DNA of 64,000 nucleotides, taken from contig NZ_VLKK01000011.1 of the NCBI RefSeq assembly GCF_007830065.1, positions 51,005 through 115,004 of the forward strand, in the 5' to 3' direction. Source of the stretch: Sphingobium wenxiniae. GTDB lineage: Bacteria > Pseudomonadota > Alphaproteobacteria > Sphingomonadales > Sphingomonadaceae. The position numbers and the translations under genes are program-made. Positions 30,852-39,671 of this stretch are shown here, in pieces (position 1 is the first letter of the stretch; every line of letters starts with the position of its first letter). The notes under the pieces were generated by a model. The model did no database searches. It was not told the origin of the DNA and was given only the letters and a program-made list of their open reading frames with translations.

Positions 30852-31292
30852 TCATCTTGCGGAGGTACACGTTGCCATTGAAGGCTGGCTGGCGCCATTC
30901 ATCCGCTCTGGAAACGATGGATTGAGAAGCCGGCGTGCGCTCGCAACAGCCCAGACAAGCGCACCTGGCAAACCCTGCGGTATATCTGAGCTGCCCAAAG
31001 CCGGCTCAGCGTACGTTCGCGTAAGAAGCAGCAACAGCGCGCGCTCGTCCGCGCTGAGCATTGGATTACAACAGCATTCGGCAACCAATGCCCGGCCAAG
31101 GCATCCTTCAGTGAGTTGAAAAACGCTGGCCAGGGCGACCACCGCAGGAGCCGGAATCCCGAACTCGCCCCCTAGTCTGGTGAGCGGCGGCAGGGGTTGC
31201 TCACCGAGTTGCCGGCACGCCGCGTAGCGGCGCAGCAGCCGCACCACGATCCGCTCGGCGTCCCCTGCATTGGGGTCTATGCGCACCATCAC
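30852..31292 (-). CDS. Hypothetical protein beside the siderophore receptor
   Basis: I do not recognise the family. About 146 residues if it starts at the in-frame MTVMVRIDPNAGDAERIVVR; an ATG at 31334 adds 14 residues. It is helical with no signal peptide or membrane segment. A mid block (ALVAECCCNPMLSADERALL) has three adjacent cysteines, and LLLLLTRTYAEP follows. It is divergent from the TonB receptor, so a regulator of that gene is possible. The last 20 residues are less convincing. Confidence 0.5.
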   Translation of the reverse strand: MMVRIDPNAGDAERIVVRLLRRYAACRQLGEQPLPPLTRLGGEFGIPAPAVVALASVFQLTEGCLGRALVAECCCNPMLSADERALLLLLTRTYAEPALGSSDIPQGLPGALVWAVASARRLLNPSFPERMNGASQPSMATCTSAR

Positions 31293-31363
31293 CGTCATCG
31301 CCCATATTTCATCAGAGTCGCTATTGCGATGCATTCGTATCTAGCATAGGGCGCGTCAATGAT

Positions 31364-31378
31364 TGAGAACGATTCGCA
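31364..31378 (+). promoter_or_regulatory. Fur-like box ahead of the TonB receptor
   Basis: TGAGAACGATTCGCA fits the 7-1-7 Fur pattern (TGAtAAT-n-ATTaTCA) at about 10 of 14 informative positions and lies 11 bases before the chosen ATG. Iron repression of the receptor is the expected outcome. Confidence 0.5.
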
Positions 31379-31389
31379 AAGGGGGTGAA

Positions 31390-33534
31390 ATGAGGAAAAG
31401 TAGATTATGCGGTGCGCTAGGCCTTGGAATGATGGCCGTGCCCGCAGCGGCTCAGGATCAGCCAGCCATCCCGGCTACGGACGCCCGCCAAACAATCATC
31501 GTCACCGGCGTCCGGGACGGCTACCAAGTCGACGCGACCAGCACCGCCACCCGCACACCGACCAGTCTCAAGGACGTTCCGCAGGCGGCGTCGATCATCA
31601 CCGAGGCGCAGATTGACGACCAGGCGATGCGCTCGATCGCCGACGTGCTTCGCTATGTCCCCGGCGCGGTGATCTCTCAGGGCGAGGGCCACCGCGATCA
31701 GATCATCCTGCGCGGCAATAACAGCACCGCGGACTTCTTCGTCGACGGCCTGCGTGACGATGTGCAATATTACCGCGGCCTCTACAATGCAGAGCGGATC
31801 GAGGTCCTGAAAGGCCCCAACGCGATGATCTTCGGGCGCGGCGGTGGGGGTGGGATCGTCAACCGCGTCACCAAGCGCCCCGTTGCCAACGCCTTCATCA
31901 GCGGCAGCGGCTCGGCGGACACATATGGCGCATGGTATGTCGACACCGACATCAACCAGCCGATCGGCGAATCCGCCTCCGCTCGGCTGAACGCCGTTTA
32001 CGAGGAGTTCAACAGCAACCGCGATTTCTACGACGGACGCCGGATTGCGATCAATCCGACCTTTGCCCTATCCCTCGGTGGCACCACCCGGATCGACCTG
32101 GGGTTCGAATATAACAATGACAAGCGCACGATCGATCGAGGCGTCCCCTCGGCTGCGCAGGGCTCTCTGACGAGCCCGTCACGCCCCCTCACCGGCTTCC
32201 GCGACACCTTCTTCGGTGTTCCGGGTTTCAACGTCAGCGATTTCGAGGCCAAGGTCCTGAGCGGGCGCATCGAGCATCGGTTCAGCGACAACCTGACCCT
32301 GACCAGTCGGGTCCTGTACGGCGACTATGACAAGCTCTATCGGAACGCCTTTGCGGTGACCCCGGTCACGCCGCGCGTCGGCATCCAAAGCGTCGGCATC
32401 GAAGCCTATAGCGATCCCACGACGCGCAAGAACTTCTTCAACCAGAACGACCTTGTCTGGACCGTCACCACCGGCCCCGTCCGCCACGTGCTGCTCGCCG
32501 GCTTTGAAGTTGGTGATCAGCGCACGCGCAACCAGCGGATCAACGGCTTTTTCGGAAGCGGCGATATCGTCAATGGAGGGCGGCGTGTCTTTGTGGGGTT
32601 GGCCGACCGGATCACGGTGCCGCCGGTGACGCTGCGCACCACCGCCAATACCGGCTACCGGTCGATCCGGACAAATGCCGACGCCACTGCCTTCTATGTG
32701 CAGGACCAGATTTCGATCGGCGAACATGTCGATGTCATCGGCGGCGTTCGCCGCGACCGCTTCAAGCTCAGCGTCGACGACCTGGTCGCCGGGCAGAGCT
32801 ATAGCCGGACGGACACTCTCTGGTCTCCCCGTCTGGGGGTGGTGCTGAAGCCGGTGCAACCCGTCTCGATCTACGCCAGCTATAGCCGGTCCTTCCTGCC
32901 CCAGTCGGGCGATCAGTTTTCATCGCTCGACATTACAAGCGCCGCGCTGGAGCCGGAGAAGTTCGACAATTACGAACTTGGCCTCAAATGGGATATCTTT
33001 CCAACGCTGAACCTGACCGCTGCTGTCTACCGCCTCGACCGTACCAACACCCGCGCGACCGACCCCAACGACGCCACGCGGACGGTGCTTACGGGCGCGC
33101 AGCGCAGCAAAGGGCTTGAGCTCGGCCTGAGCGGCGCGATCACACCCCAATGGCAGGTCAGTGCGGGCTATGCACTGCAGGACGCGAAGATTCGCAAGAC
33201 GACGAGCGCGGCCCCGGCCGGGCGCGAGGTACCGCTGGTTCCCAAACAGCAGGCTTCGCTCTGGACCCGCTACGACTTCACCCCTCGCTTCGGGGCCGGC
33301 GTCGGCGTCTACCACCAGTCGAAGAGCTTCACTTCCATCAGCAACACCGCCGTCCTGCCCGCCTTCACCCGTGTGGATGCTGCCGCATTCTTCAAGCTCA
33401 CCCCCCAGATCGAGGCGCAAATCAACGTCGAGAACCTCCTCAACAGCAACTATTTCTCGTCCGCCTACAACGACAACAACATCATGCCTGGTGCGCCGAC
33501 GACGGCGCGAGCTACGGTTAGAATGAGCTTTTAG
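31390..33534 (+). CDS. TonB-dependent siderophore receptor
   Basis: About 714 residues from ATG 31390, which follows AAAGGGGG; an upstream TTG overlaps the Fur-like box and is less likely. A signal peptide (GALGLGMMAVPAAAQ) precedes the plug domain (TSLKDVPQAASIITEAQI, RYVPGAVISQGEGHRDQII, RIEVLKGPNAMIFGRGGGGG). The beta-barrel ends in the aromatic tail ATVRMSF. The plug resembles catecholate-type receptors such as Fiu/FhuE. It imports an iron chelate with TonB energy. Confidence 0.92.
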   Translation: MRKSRLCGALGLGMMAVPAAAQDQPAIPATDARQTIIVTGVRDGYQVDATSTATRTPTSLKDVPQAASIITEAQIDDQAMRSIADVLRYVPGAVISQGEGHRDQIILRGNNSTADFFVDGLRDDVQYYRGLYNAERIEVLKGPNAMIFGRGGGGGIVNRVTKRPVANAFISGSGSADTYGAWYVDTDINQPIGESASARLNAVYEEFNSNRDFYDGRRIAINPTFALSLGGTTRIDLGFEYNNDKRTIDRGVPSAAQGSLTSPSRPLTGFRDTFFGVPGFNVSDFEAKVLSGRIEHRFSDNLTLTSRVLYGDYDKLYRNAFAVTPVTPRVGIQSVGIEAYSDPTTRKNFFNQNDLVWTVTTGPVRHVLLAGFEVGDQRTRNQRINGFFGSGDIVNGGRRVFVGLADRITVPPVTLRTTANTGYRSIRTNADATAFYVQDQISIGEHVDVIGGVRRDRFKLSVDDLVAGQSYSRTDTLWSPRLGVVLKPVQPVSIYASYSRSFLPQSGDQFSSLDITSAALEPEKFDNYELGLKWDIFPTLNLTAAVYRLDRTNTRATDPNDATRTVLTGAQRSKGLELGLSGAITPQWQVSAGYALQDAKIRKTTSAAPAGREVPLVPKQQASLWTRYDFTPRFGAGVGVYHQSKSFTSISNTAVLPAFTRVDAAAFFKLTPQIEAQINVENLLNSNYFSSAYNDNNIMPGAPTTARATVRMSF

Positions 33535-33550
33535 ACAAGGCGCCGGAGAG

Positions 33551-34051
33551 ATGGATGTGAACACAGAGCGCGTAATCGAAGGCGCTGTGACGGGCGCGGC
33601 GGCGGGGTTGGTGGCCTCGTGGGTAATGTCCGAGTTCCACGAAGCCTGGAAAGCCGCTTCGGGCGATAGGGATGTCGGAGACGAGCCCAACACCGTCAAG
33701 GTGGCCGACGCTGTAACGGAAGCTACCGTAGGGAAACCGGTACCGGAGGGATATCGTGAGCCTGCGGGAGCAGCTGTTCATTACGGCTTTGGGGTGTTTC
33801 TCGGCGCTCTCTACGGAGCCGCGGTGGAGGTTCGCCCAGAGACCAGCGCTGGGTTCGGAACCGCCTACGGAGCGGCGGTGTCGCTGGTCGCCGACGAGAT
33901 GGCGATGCCGGCGTTGGGCTTTAGTCCCCCCGCTTCGGAGGTCGCGGCTTCGACGCACCTGCGCGGCTTTGTCTCGCACCTAGTTTTCGGCGTGGCTCTC
34001 GAAGTGGCGCGGAGGCTCCTAATTGCGGGTGTCAGAGCAAAGATTGCCTAA
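33551..34051 (+). CDS. DUF1440 (YagU-like) membrane protein
   Basis: A 166-residue protein with an N-terminal helix (GAVTGAAAGLVASWVMSEFH) and three more hydrophobic segments, including GAAVHYGFGVFLGALYGAAV and SHLVFGVALEVARRLLIAG. This matches the DUF1440 inner-membrane family of YagU, whose function is poorly known. It begins 16 bases after the receptor stop, so both may share a transcript. Confidence 0.7.
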   Translation: MDVNTERVIEGAVTGAAAGLVASWVMSEFHEAWKAASGDRDVGDEPNTVKVADAVTEATVGKPVPEGYREPAGAAVHYGFGVFLGALYGAAVEVRPETSAGFGTAYGAAVSLVADEMAMPALGFSPPASEVAASTHLRGFVSHLVFGVALEVARRLLIAGVRAKIA

Positions 34052-34149
34052 AGCCGCACGCCCGCGACCTTCTCCGTACTCTTGCGTGTCAGACGCGTTG
34101 TCACTCTTCAGAAGTGACAACGGCGCGGTGGCCCGCGCCGTTGTGCATC

Positions 34150-34479
34150 CTAGTGGTTGTAACCATGCTCGTTGTACCGGCGCGCGTCGCGACGCGCATG
34201 ACGTACTTCCCGGCGGTAGTCCCGACGGGCGTGCCGGTTCGAGGCGTAGCCATAGTTGCCGTAATTGGAATAACCGTTACCGTAACTGCTATGCCCTTGG
34301 CCTTGGTAAGAGCCGTAACTTCGGCCGTGACCCTGCGGTTCAACATAGCCATAGCCTTGGCTGTAGTAGCTCTGGTTCTGATACCCATGGCCGTTGGATT
34401 GGCCGGCATGGGCCGGCGGTTCGGCGAGGGCCGGTGCGGCTACGATGAGTGCCAATCCGGCGATCGCGAGCTTGAACAT
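34150..34479 (-). CDS. Secreted Gly/Tyr/Asn-rich repeat protein
   Basis: About 109 residues from the ATG at 34479, behind GGAGAAGGA; an ATG five codons upstream has no such site. A clear signal peptide (LAIAGLALIVAAPALAEPP) precedes low-complexity sequence rich in G, Y, S, H and Q (GHGYQNQSYYSQGYGY, SYGNGYSNYGNYGY) and a basic end (RRDYRREVRHARRDARRY). No domain is recognised. Such proteins may bind metals or surfaces, but that is speculation. Confidence 0.6.
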   Translation of the reverse strand: MFKLAIAGLALIVAAPALAEPPAHAGQSNGHGYQNQSYYSQGYGYVEPQGHGRSYGSYQGQGHSSYGNGYSNYGNYGYASNRHARRDYRREVRHARRDARRYNEHGYNH

Positions 34480-34755
34480 GTTCCTTCTCCACAACTACGC
34501 TCGTCGTACCGCGAGTGGCCGATCGGGCTGGAGAGATGTGTGCGCCGAACGTGCTGAACCGGGTTTGAATAGTCTCGGCAGCTCGCGTGAAGACGGGACG
34601 GAAGCACCTTACGCCGGGAACTCGTCTCAGCTCGGAAGTCGAAGCTTACCAGGCGCGCGGAGCCGTCCGCGGCACCCTTTTGCCCCTTTCCCCCATATCC
34701 TAAGCCGTTTCCCTCTCGCTGTCCTGCGGGCTTAAAGTCGGCTCCGCGGTCCGGC

Positions 34756-34985
34756 TTATGTACCTGATCCGGTGGCGGGCACCGGACGGGCTTTCCAGAG
34801 TCTTCGGGACAAACCCAGGCTGAGCACGACGGCGAATGCCGCCAGAACGCCGGGAAAGACGAACGACGCGACCCTCACCGTCAGGCCGGACTCTAGCTCC
34901 AGCTGGAGGAAAAGACGGCGGTCAGGGCATTTGAAATGTGGGGCGTCAAGGATTGCTCGGGCGCTTTTCGCAGGGTAAGTGCCGT
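34756..34985 (-). pseudogene. Possible 3' remnant of a membrane-protein gene in a 570-bp gap
   Basis: The gap 34495-35066 has no complete gene. On the minus strand a start-less frame ending at 34756 encodes FVFPGVLAAFAVVLSLGLSR, a clear membrane helix, after a polar stretch (HFKCPDRRLFLQLELESG). This looks like the tail of a lost integral membrane protein. No Shine-Dalgarno or start codon fits an intact gene. The remainder of the gap shows nothing I can name. Confidence 0.3.
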
Positions 34986-35066
34986 CCCCTCAACGAGCCA
35001 CCAGGCTCGACTCGGTGACGCGCTCATCCGTGCCCGCGCAATTTCATCGAAATAGCAAACTATCGA

Positions 35067-35732
35067 TTGGCTGAAGATTTTGTCACCGCGACAATCAACC
35101 GAAGCATGATTGGCAGGCTTCCGCCACAGCATGTAGCTTTTCTCGTCAGCTTCGTGTCGGGTGTCCTGCTGCTCGTTGGGAGCTATGGCTTCGCCACAGC
35201 AACACTCGGGGGCTTCGTTGCCGCCGCGACTTTGTTCATCGCCTTCACCACGGTGTTGATGCGGCAAGACTCCGCCGAGCGCCTGCAAATACACGCCGTG
35301 CGATATGACGCGTCCCGACCGCTGCTGCTGTTTATCGCAGCGCTAGTGTTCAGCGTCGTCATCCTCGCTCTCGTCATCGAACTCGCTCGCAACACGCCGC
35401 ACAGTGATAGCCAAATTCTCCTTGCCATTACGGCTCTTCTGCTTGCCTGGATATTCGGCAATCTCACCCTACCGACGCACTACGCGCATCTCTACTACCA
35501 AAGCGCAGGGGAGAAACGGCGTGGCGGTCTCGACTTTCCAGGTGCGGACGACCCCGACTTTTGGGATTTCTGCTATTTTTCATTCGTTGTTGGGATGACG
35601 TTCCAGGTGTCAGACGTCGTGGTCAACGACCAGGGGCTGCGCAGGCTGGTCATGCTGCACGGGCTCATTGCCTTCGTCTTCAACATCGGCGCAGTCGCGC
35701 TGACCGTCAACGTCGTCGGCAGCATTAACTGA
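35067..35732 (+). CDS. DUF1345 membrane protein
   Basis: A 221-residue protein with five hydrophobic segments and the DUF1345 pieces HYAHLYYQSAGEKRRGGLDF, PDFWDFCYFSFVVGMTFQVS and DVVVNDQGLRRLVMLHGLIAF. The family has no assigned function. It stands alone between gaps of more than 300 bases; the ATG at 35106 (MIGRLPPQHVAFLVSFVSG) is an alternative start. Confidence 0.85.
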   Translation: MAEDFVTATINRSMIGRLPPQHVAFLVSFVSGVLLLVGSYGFATATLGGFVAAATLFIAFTTVLMRQDSAERLQIHAVRYDASRPLLLFIAALVFSVVILALVIELARNTPHSDSQILLAITALLLAWIFGNLTLPTHYAHLYYQSAGEKRRGGLDFPGADDPDFWDFCYFSFVVGMTFQVSDVVVNDQGLRRLVMLHGLIAFVFNIGAVALTVNVVGSIN

Positions 35733-36269
35733 ACGATCGTCCAGTGCGCAACTGGCATGTTTCCGGTCTCAACGTAATGACGCGTGATTTTGTGCTACGT
35801 CGAGTAGCCGAGCTTTTTAGGATAAGGCCAAATACATTGGGAGTGGCACCTCACGCGCAATCTTCGCGTCCCGAGCGGGCGCGGCATGTCGAACAGCGCC
35901 TGCTAGCCTATCATCGCGCCGTCGCCCCAGCCCGTTCACCGGCCTCAGGCCGGCCTTGGGGTGGGTTGAGATCAAGGCGTGGCCGCCCGATTGGGCCGCC
36001 CTCATCGTTCTGAACGGGGGTTCTGCGACGGCGAGGCCGCGGAACCGCATCGATTGCCGGTCTGCGTGTCATCCGACCGGTTTTGACCTCCCATAAAACA
36101 GGGAATTCGAACAGCGGGACGCGTGTGCCCGGCCTGTCTAGCGAGCTGCGAGCGATTGGACGCAATGGAAGAGTGCGCAGCCGCGTCCGGGGGGTGTGTG
36201 ACATTCGCTCGCTTCGGACTCGAGGGGTGTTCACCGGCCGTGCGTAATGGATGTGAGGACGGCGGAGGA
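35733..36269. other. Non-coding stretch before the sigma-factor module
   Basis: No frame here has a convincing protein. It contains an imperfect palindrome near 35938 (ccggcctcaggccgg) and the leader of the cnrY-like gene. ECF sigma modules usually drive themselves, so a promoter near 36190-36250 is expected, but I could not identify -35/-10 elements. Confidence 0.3.
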
Positions 36270-36560
36270 ATGAACATGGACATGAATTTAGACAGCGCGT
36301 TGCGCCGCCTTGCCGAGCAACCGCTTCATCCACGGCTTGCTGAACTGGAAGGCGATGTCATGCGGTTGATCGCGGCGGAGCGGCGCGCGGGCGGCGGAGT
36401 TACGCTGCGATCCGGCATGCTGGCAGCGCTAGGCGCAGTCGCCTTGGGAGTGGTGGGCGGCGGATTGTCGTCCGCAGCGACGACTGCGCAGGTGCCGACG
36501 CTAACACCCTTCGGGCCTGCCATGCCGCTAGCGCCTTCGACCTTACTCGCGTTCCAGTGA
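36270..36560 (+). CDS. CnrY-like anti-sigma factor
   Basis: A 96-residue protein from ATG 36270, behind GGAGGAA. An N-terminal cytoplasmic part (LDSALRRLAEQPLHPRLAEL) precedes one membrane helix (SGMLAALGAVALGVVGGGLS). CnrY of the Ni/Co system has the same length and layout: a short sigma-binding helix and one membrane segment. Sequence similarity is modest, so the call leans on the cnrX and sigma genes that follow with 4-base overlaps. Confidence 0.65.
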   Translation: MNMDMNLDSALRRLAEQPLHPRLAELEGDVMRLIAAERRAGGGVTLRSGMLAALGAVALGVVGGGLSSAATTAQVPTLTPFGPAMPLAPSTLLAFQ

Positions 36561-37000
36561 CGAGCGGCGCCCGGAGGACGATGCTGATCGCCATCGTCGC
36601 GTTCGTGGCGGCGGTCGCAGGCGTGTGGGCTGGACGTGAGTTATTCCCCTCCCCGCCAAGCCCGGGCGTTGAGCTTCACAGCTTGCTCCACGACGGGCTC
36701 GAGCTGGACGAAGCTCAACAGACCAAGCTCCAGATGCTGGAGTCTCACTTCACCGTTCGAAGGCGTGCCTTGGAGCTGGAACTCAGAGCCGACAACGCCC
36801 GGCTCGCCGCCGCCATCGAGGCCGAACACGGTAACGGGCCGCAGGTCGCGGCCGCCGTCGATCGTTCGCACGGCGCGATGGGTGAGCTCCAGAAGGAGAC
36901 GTTGAACCATATGTTCGCGATGCGGCAGATCCTGCGGCCCGACCAGGCGAGGACGTTTGACCGCGCGGTGGTGAAGGCGCTGACCGCAGACGCGCGGTGA
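36557..37000 (+). CDS. cnrX: CnrX-like periplasmic Ni/Co sensor
   Basis: About 147 residues from GTG 36557, with a membrane anchor (MLIAIVAFVAAVAGVWAG) and a periplasmic helical domain. The known CnrX metal site is H42, H46, E63, H119 and M123. Here HSLLH gives H41 and H45, LQMLESHF gives E62, and NHMFAM gives H118 and M122, so all five ligands and all four spacings match. Length (147 against 148) matches too. The protein should read periplasmic Ni/Co and release the sigma factor through CnrY. Confidence 0.85.
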   Translation: MTSGARRTMLIAIVAFVAAVAGVWAGRELFPSPPSPGVELHSLLHDGLELDEAQQTKLQMLESHFTVRRRALELELRADNARLAAAIEAEHGNGPQVAAAVDRSHGAMGELQKETLNHMFAMRQILRPDQARTFDRAVVKALTADAR

Positions 37001-37569
37001 GCCTTGATCTCGCGGCCTGCACGGACGGCGAACTCGCCGCCTTGACGCTCGCCGGACGTCAGGCTGCGTTCGCTGAGATCATGCGGCGGCACCAAAGACC
37101 GGTCTACCGCCTGATCCGCTCGCATATCGGCGACGCCGAAGAGGCGCTTGACCTCACTCAGGAATGCTTCGTGGCCGCCTTTCAGAACTTGCGAAAGTAT
37201 GACGGAGATCGGCCGCTCGCTGCGTGGCTGACCCGCGTGGCGATCAACAAGAGCCGCGACTGGCACAGGCGGCGGCGCATACGCCAGATACTATCGTTCG
37301 CCTCTTCGCTGCCGCCCGACACCATGGAGAGTGAGCGGGACGAGGCGCCGGGTGCCGACGCCATCACCTTCGATCGCGCAGAGCTTGCGCGGCTTTCGCG
37401 CGCGGTGTCCGAGCTGCCGGCCACGCTCAAGGAGACGCTTTTGCTGCGGACCGTGGAGGGCTTGTCCCAGGCGGAAACCGCCGCCGCGCTGGGGATCAGC
37501 GGAAAGGCCGTGGAGACGCGGCTCCGGCGTGCGCGTGAAAGATTATCGAAAATTCTCGACTTCGCGTGA
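36997..37569 (+). CDS. cnrH: ECF sigma factor, CnrH-like
   Basis: A 190-residue sigma70-family protein, start GTG overlapping cnrX. Region 2 is FAEIMRRHQRPVYRLIRSHI with DAEEALDLTQECFVAAFQNL. Region 4 is LPATLKETLLLRTVEGLSQAETAAALGISGKAVETRLRRARERL. Length is that of CnrH (191). It would transcribe its own module and target genes when CnrY/X release it. Whether copA downstream is a target is open. Confidence 0.88.
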   Translation: MSLDLAACTDGELAALTLAGRQAAFAEIMRRHQRPVYRLIRSHIGDAEEALDLTQECFVAAFQNLRKYDGDRPLAAWLTRVAINKSRDWHRRRRIRQILSFASSLPPDTMESERDEAPGADAITFDRAELARLSRAVSELPATLKETLLLRTVEGLSQAETAAALGISGKAVETRLRRARERLSKILDFA

Positions 37570-37664
37570 GGGGATGAGCCTATTTGCGCGTAATGAAAGG
37601 TAAGGTCGGCGGCCCTCCCCCGGGTCGCCGGCCGCAAGCCATGAACTTGGAGCGAAGGAACGGC

Positions 37665-39671
37665 ATGAGCCGCAAACTGAACCGGCGCGACGTAATGCGC
37701 GGAACCGCCGCGCTCGGCGGCACCTTGGCCATGTCGGCCTACTTGCCAGCTTGGGCGCAACCTGTGTCGCGCGGTATCGCCAAACCCCTGCCGACCGTGT
37801 CGGGCACAAACATCGCGCTGACCATCGACCGAATGAAGCTGGTCATGGACGGGATCACCACGCCCGCGATCGGGGTAAACGGCACGGTCCCGGCACCACT
37901 CGTCCGCCTCAAAGAGGGCCAGAAGGTCCGCCTTGCGGTGACCAACAACCTCGACGAAGATAGCTCGATCCACTGGCACGGGCTCATTCTGCCGTTCCAA
38001 ATGGACGGCGTACCCGGGATCAGCTTCCCCGGCATCAAGGCGCGTTCGACCTTTGTGTACGAGTTCCCGATCTTGCAGTCCGGCACCTACTGGTATCACA
38101 GCCACTCGGGCGAGCAGGAGCAGGCAGGGCTCTACGGACCCATCGTGATTGATCCGGCGGGTGCCGACCCGGTCGCGTTCGACCGCGAGCATGTGATCGT
38201 GCTGTCCGATCATAGCGAAATGACGGGCGAGGAAATTTTCCGCAAGCTCAAGCAGATGGGCGGCGCCTATTTCAACTATCAGCGCCCGACGCTGAGCGGG
38301 CTGCTCGCCGGCCGCGAGATGCGCCTCAAGGATCGGATGGAATGGGGCAAGATGCGCATGGACCCGGCCGATATTGCGGATGTTACGGGGTCGACCTACA
38401 CCTTCCTCGTCAATGGCTTTGGCCCTTACGACAACTGGACGGGCCTCTTCCGACCGGGCGAGCGGGTTCGGCTGCGCATCGTCAATGCTGCGGCGCAAAC
38501 CAACTTCAACGTGCGCATCCCTGACTTGCCGATGACGGTGGTGCAGGCCGACGGCCAGAACGTCCGGCCGGTAACCGTGGACGAATTCCAGATCGGCGTC
38601 GCGGAAACCTTCGACGTGATCGTGACGCCCGAGGACCGCGCCTACAGCTTCGTTTCCGAGGCGATCGACCGATCCGGCATGGGGCGCGCGACACTGGCCC
38701 CGCGCGAGGGCATGATCGCCCCGGTCCCGCCGCTCCGCCCGCGCACGTTGCTGACCATGACCGACATGGGCATGGACATGAGCGGGATGGAGGGGATGTC
38801 CGGTATGGCGGACGAGAACCCGGTCGCAAAGCGCGGGCCGGATCCCACGTTGATGCAGAATGCCTCGCGCAACCTGTGGAAGCTCACCGGGTGGAAAGAG
38901 CCCACCGATCACGGAACGAAGGCGGTAGGCGCTGCGATGGCCGGCATGGCTGGGATGGGGGGCGACCAGATGAGCGGCGCTATGCCAGGGATGGACCATA
39001 GCCAAATGGCGGCGGGCGCTGCCGGGATGGCGGGCATGGACCATGGTCAGATGAGCAGCGGCGGCATGGCCGGGATGGATCATGGGTCAGGCGGCAGCAT
39101 GGACATGAACATGCGCAACCCCAAGAACGCGCCCGGCGTCAAGATGGGGCCGGGAGTGCAGACCATCTCGCCGATGCCGAAGGACCGCACGGGCGAGCCG
39201 CCGCAGGGGCTGGAGGACGCGGATCATCGCGTGCTCACTTATCGCGATCTTGTCGCGCTCGACCGCAACCCGGACGTTCGCGCCCCGTCGCGTCAGTTGG
39301 AGATCCACCTGACGGGCAATATGGAGCGCTACATGTGGGGCTTTGACGGCCAGAAGATGAGCGACCCTGCCGACCCCATCCCGTTCCGCAAGGACGAGCG
39401 CGCGCGCGTCACCCTGGTCAATGACACGATGATGCCGCACCCGATCCATTTGCACGGCCACTTCTTCGAGCTGGTAACCGGACATGGCGACTTCGCGCCT
39501 CGCAAGCACACGGTGAATGTGGCGCCCGGCGGTAAGATGACGTTCGACGTAACGGCCGACGCGGCTGGCGACTGGGCGTTCCACTGCCACAATCTCTATC
39601 ACATGACCGCGGGGATGATGCGTGTCGTGACCGTTCGCCCGATGGGCGAGGAGAATCGCGATGCAGCTTAA
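37665..39671 (+). CDS. copA: CopA, copper-resistance multicopper oxidase
   Basis: About 668 residues from ATG 37665 (GGAGCGAAGGAAC upstream). A Tat signal (LNRRDVMRGTAALGG) leads into three cupredoxin domains: HWHGLILPFQMDG and YWYHSHSGEQEQ for the type 2/3 sites, a Met/Gly/His-rich insert (MAGMAGMGGDQMSGAMPGMD) that would bind copper, and HPIHLHGHFFELV with FHCHNLYHMTAGMM near the end. It oxidises Cu(I) or sequesters copper in the periplasm. copB follows with an 11-base overlap. Confidence 0.95.
   Translation: MSRKLNRRDVMRGTAALGGTLAMSAYLPAWAQPVSRGIAKPLPTVSGTNIALTIDRMKLVMDGITTPAIGVNGTVPAPLVRLKEGQKVRLAVTNNLDEDSSIHWHGLILPFQMDGVPGISFPGIKARSTFVYEFPILQSGTYWYHSHSGEQEQAGLYGPIVIDPAGADPVAFDREHVIVLSDHSEMTGEEIFRKLKQMGGAYFNYQRPTLSGLLAGREMRLKDRMEWGKMRMDPADIADVTGSTYTFLVNGFGPYDNWTGLFRPGERVRLRIVNAAAQTNFNVRIPDLPMTVVQADGQNVRPVTVDEFQIGVAETFDVIVTPEDRAYSFVSEAIDRSGMGRATLAPREGMIAPVPPLRPRTLLTMTDMGMDMSGMEGMSGMADENPVAKRGPDPTLMQNASRNLWKLTGWKEPTDHGTKAVGAAMAGMAGMGGDQMSGAMPGMDHSQMAAGAAGMAGMDHGQMSSGGMAGMDHGSGGSMDMNMRNPKNAPGVKMGPGVQTISPMPKDRTGEPPQGLEDADHRVLTYRDLVALDRNPDVRAPSRQLEIHLTGNMERYMWGFDGQKMSDPADPIPFRKDERARVTLVNDTMMPHPIHLHGHFFELVTGHGDFAPRKHTVNVAPGGKMTFDVTADAAGDWAFHCHNLYHMTAGMMRVVTVRPMGEENRDAA

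Noticed and set aside
34893..35294. 133-codon minus-strand frame
   Set aside because: Antisense to the DUF1345 gene start, without any motif.
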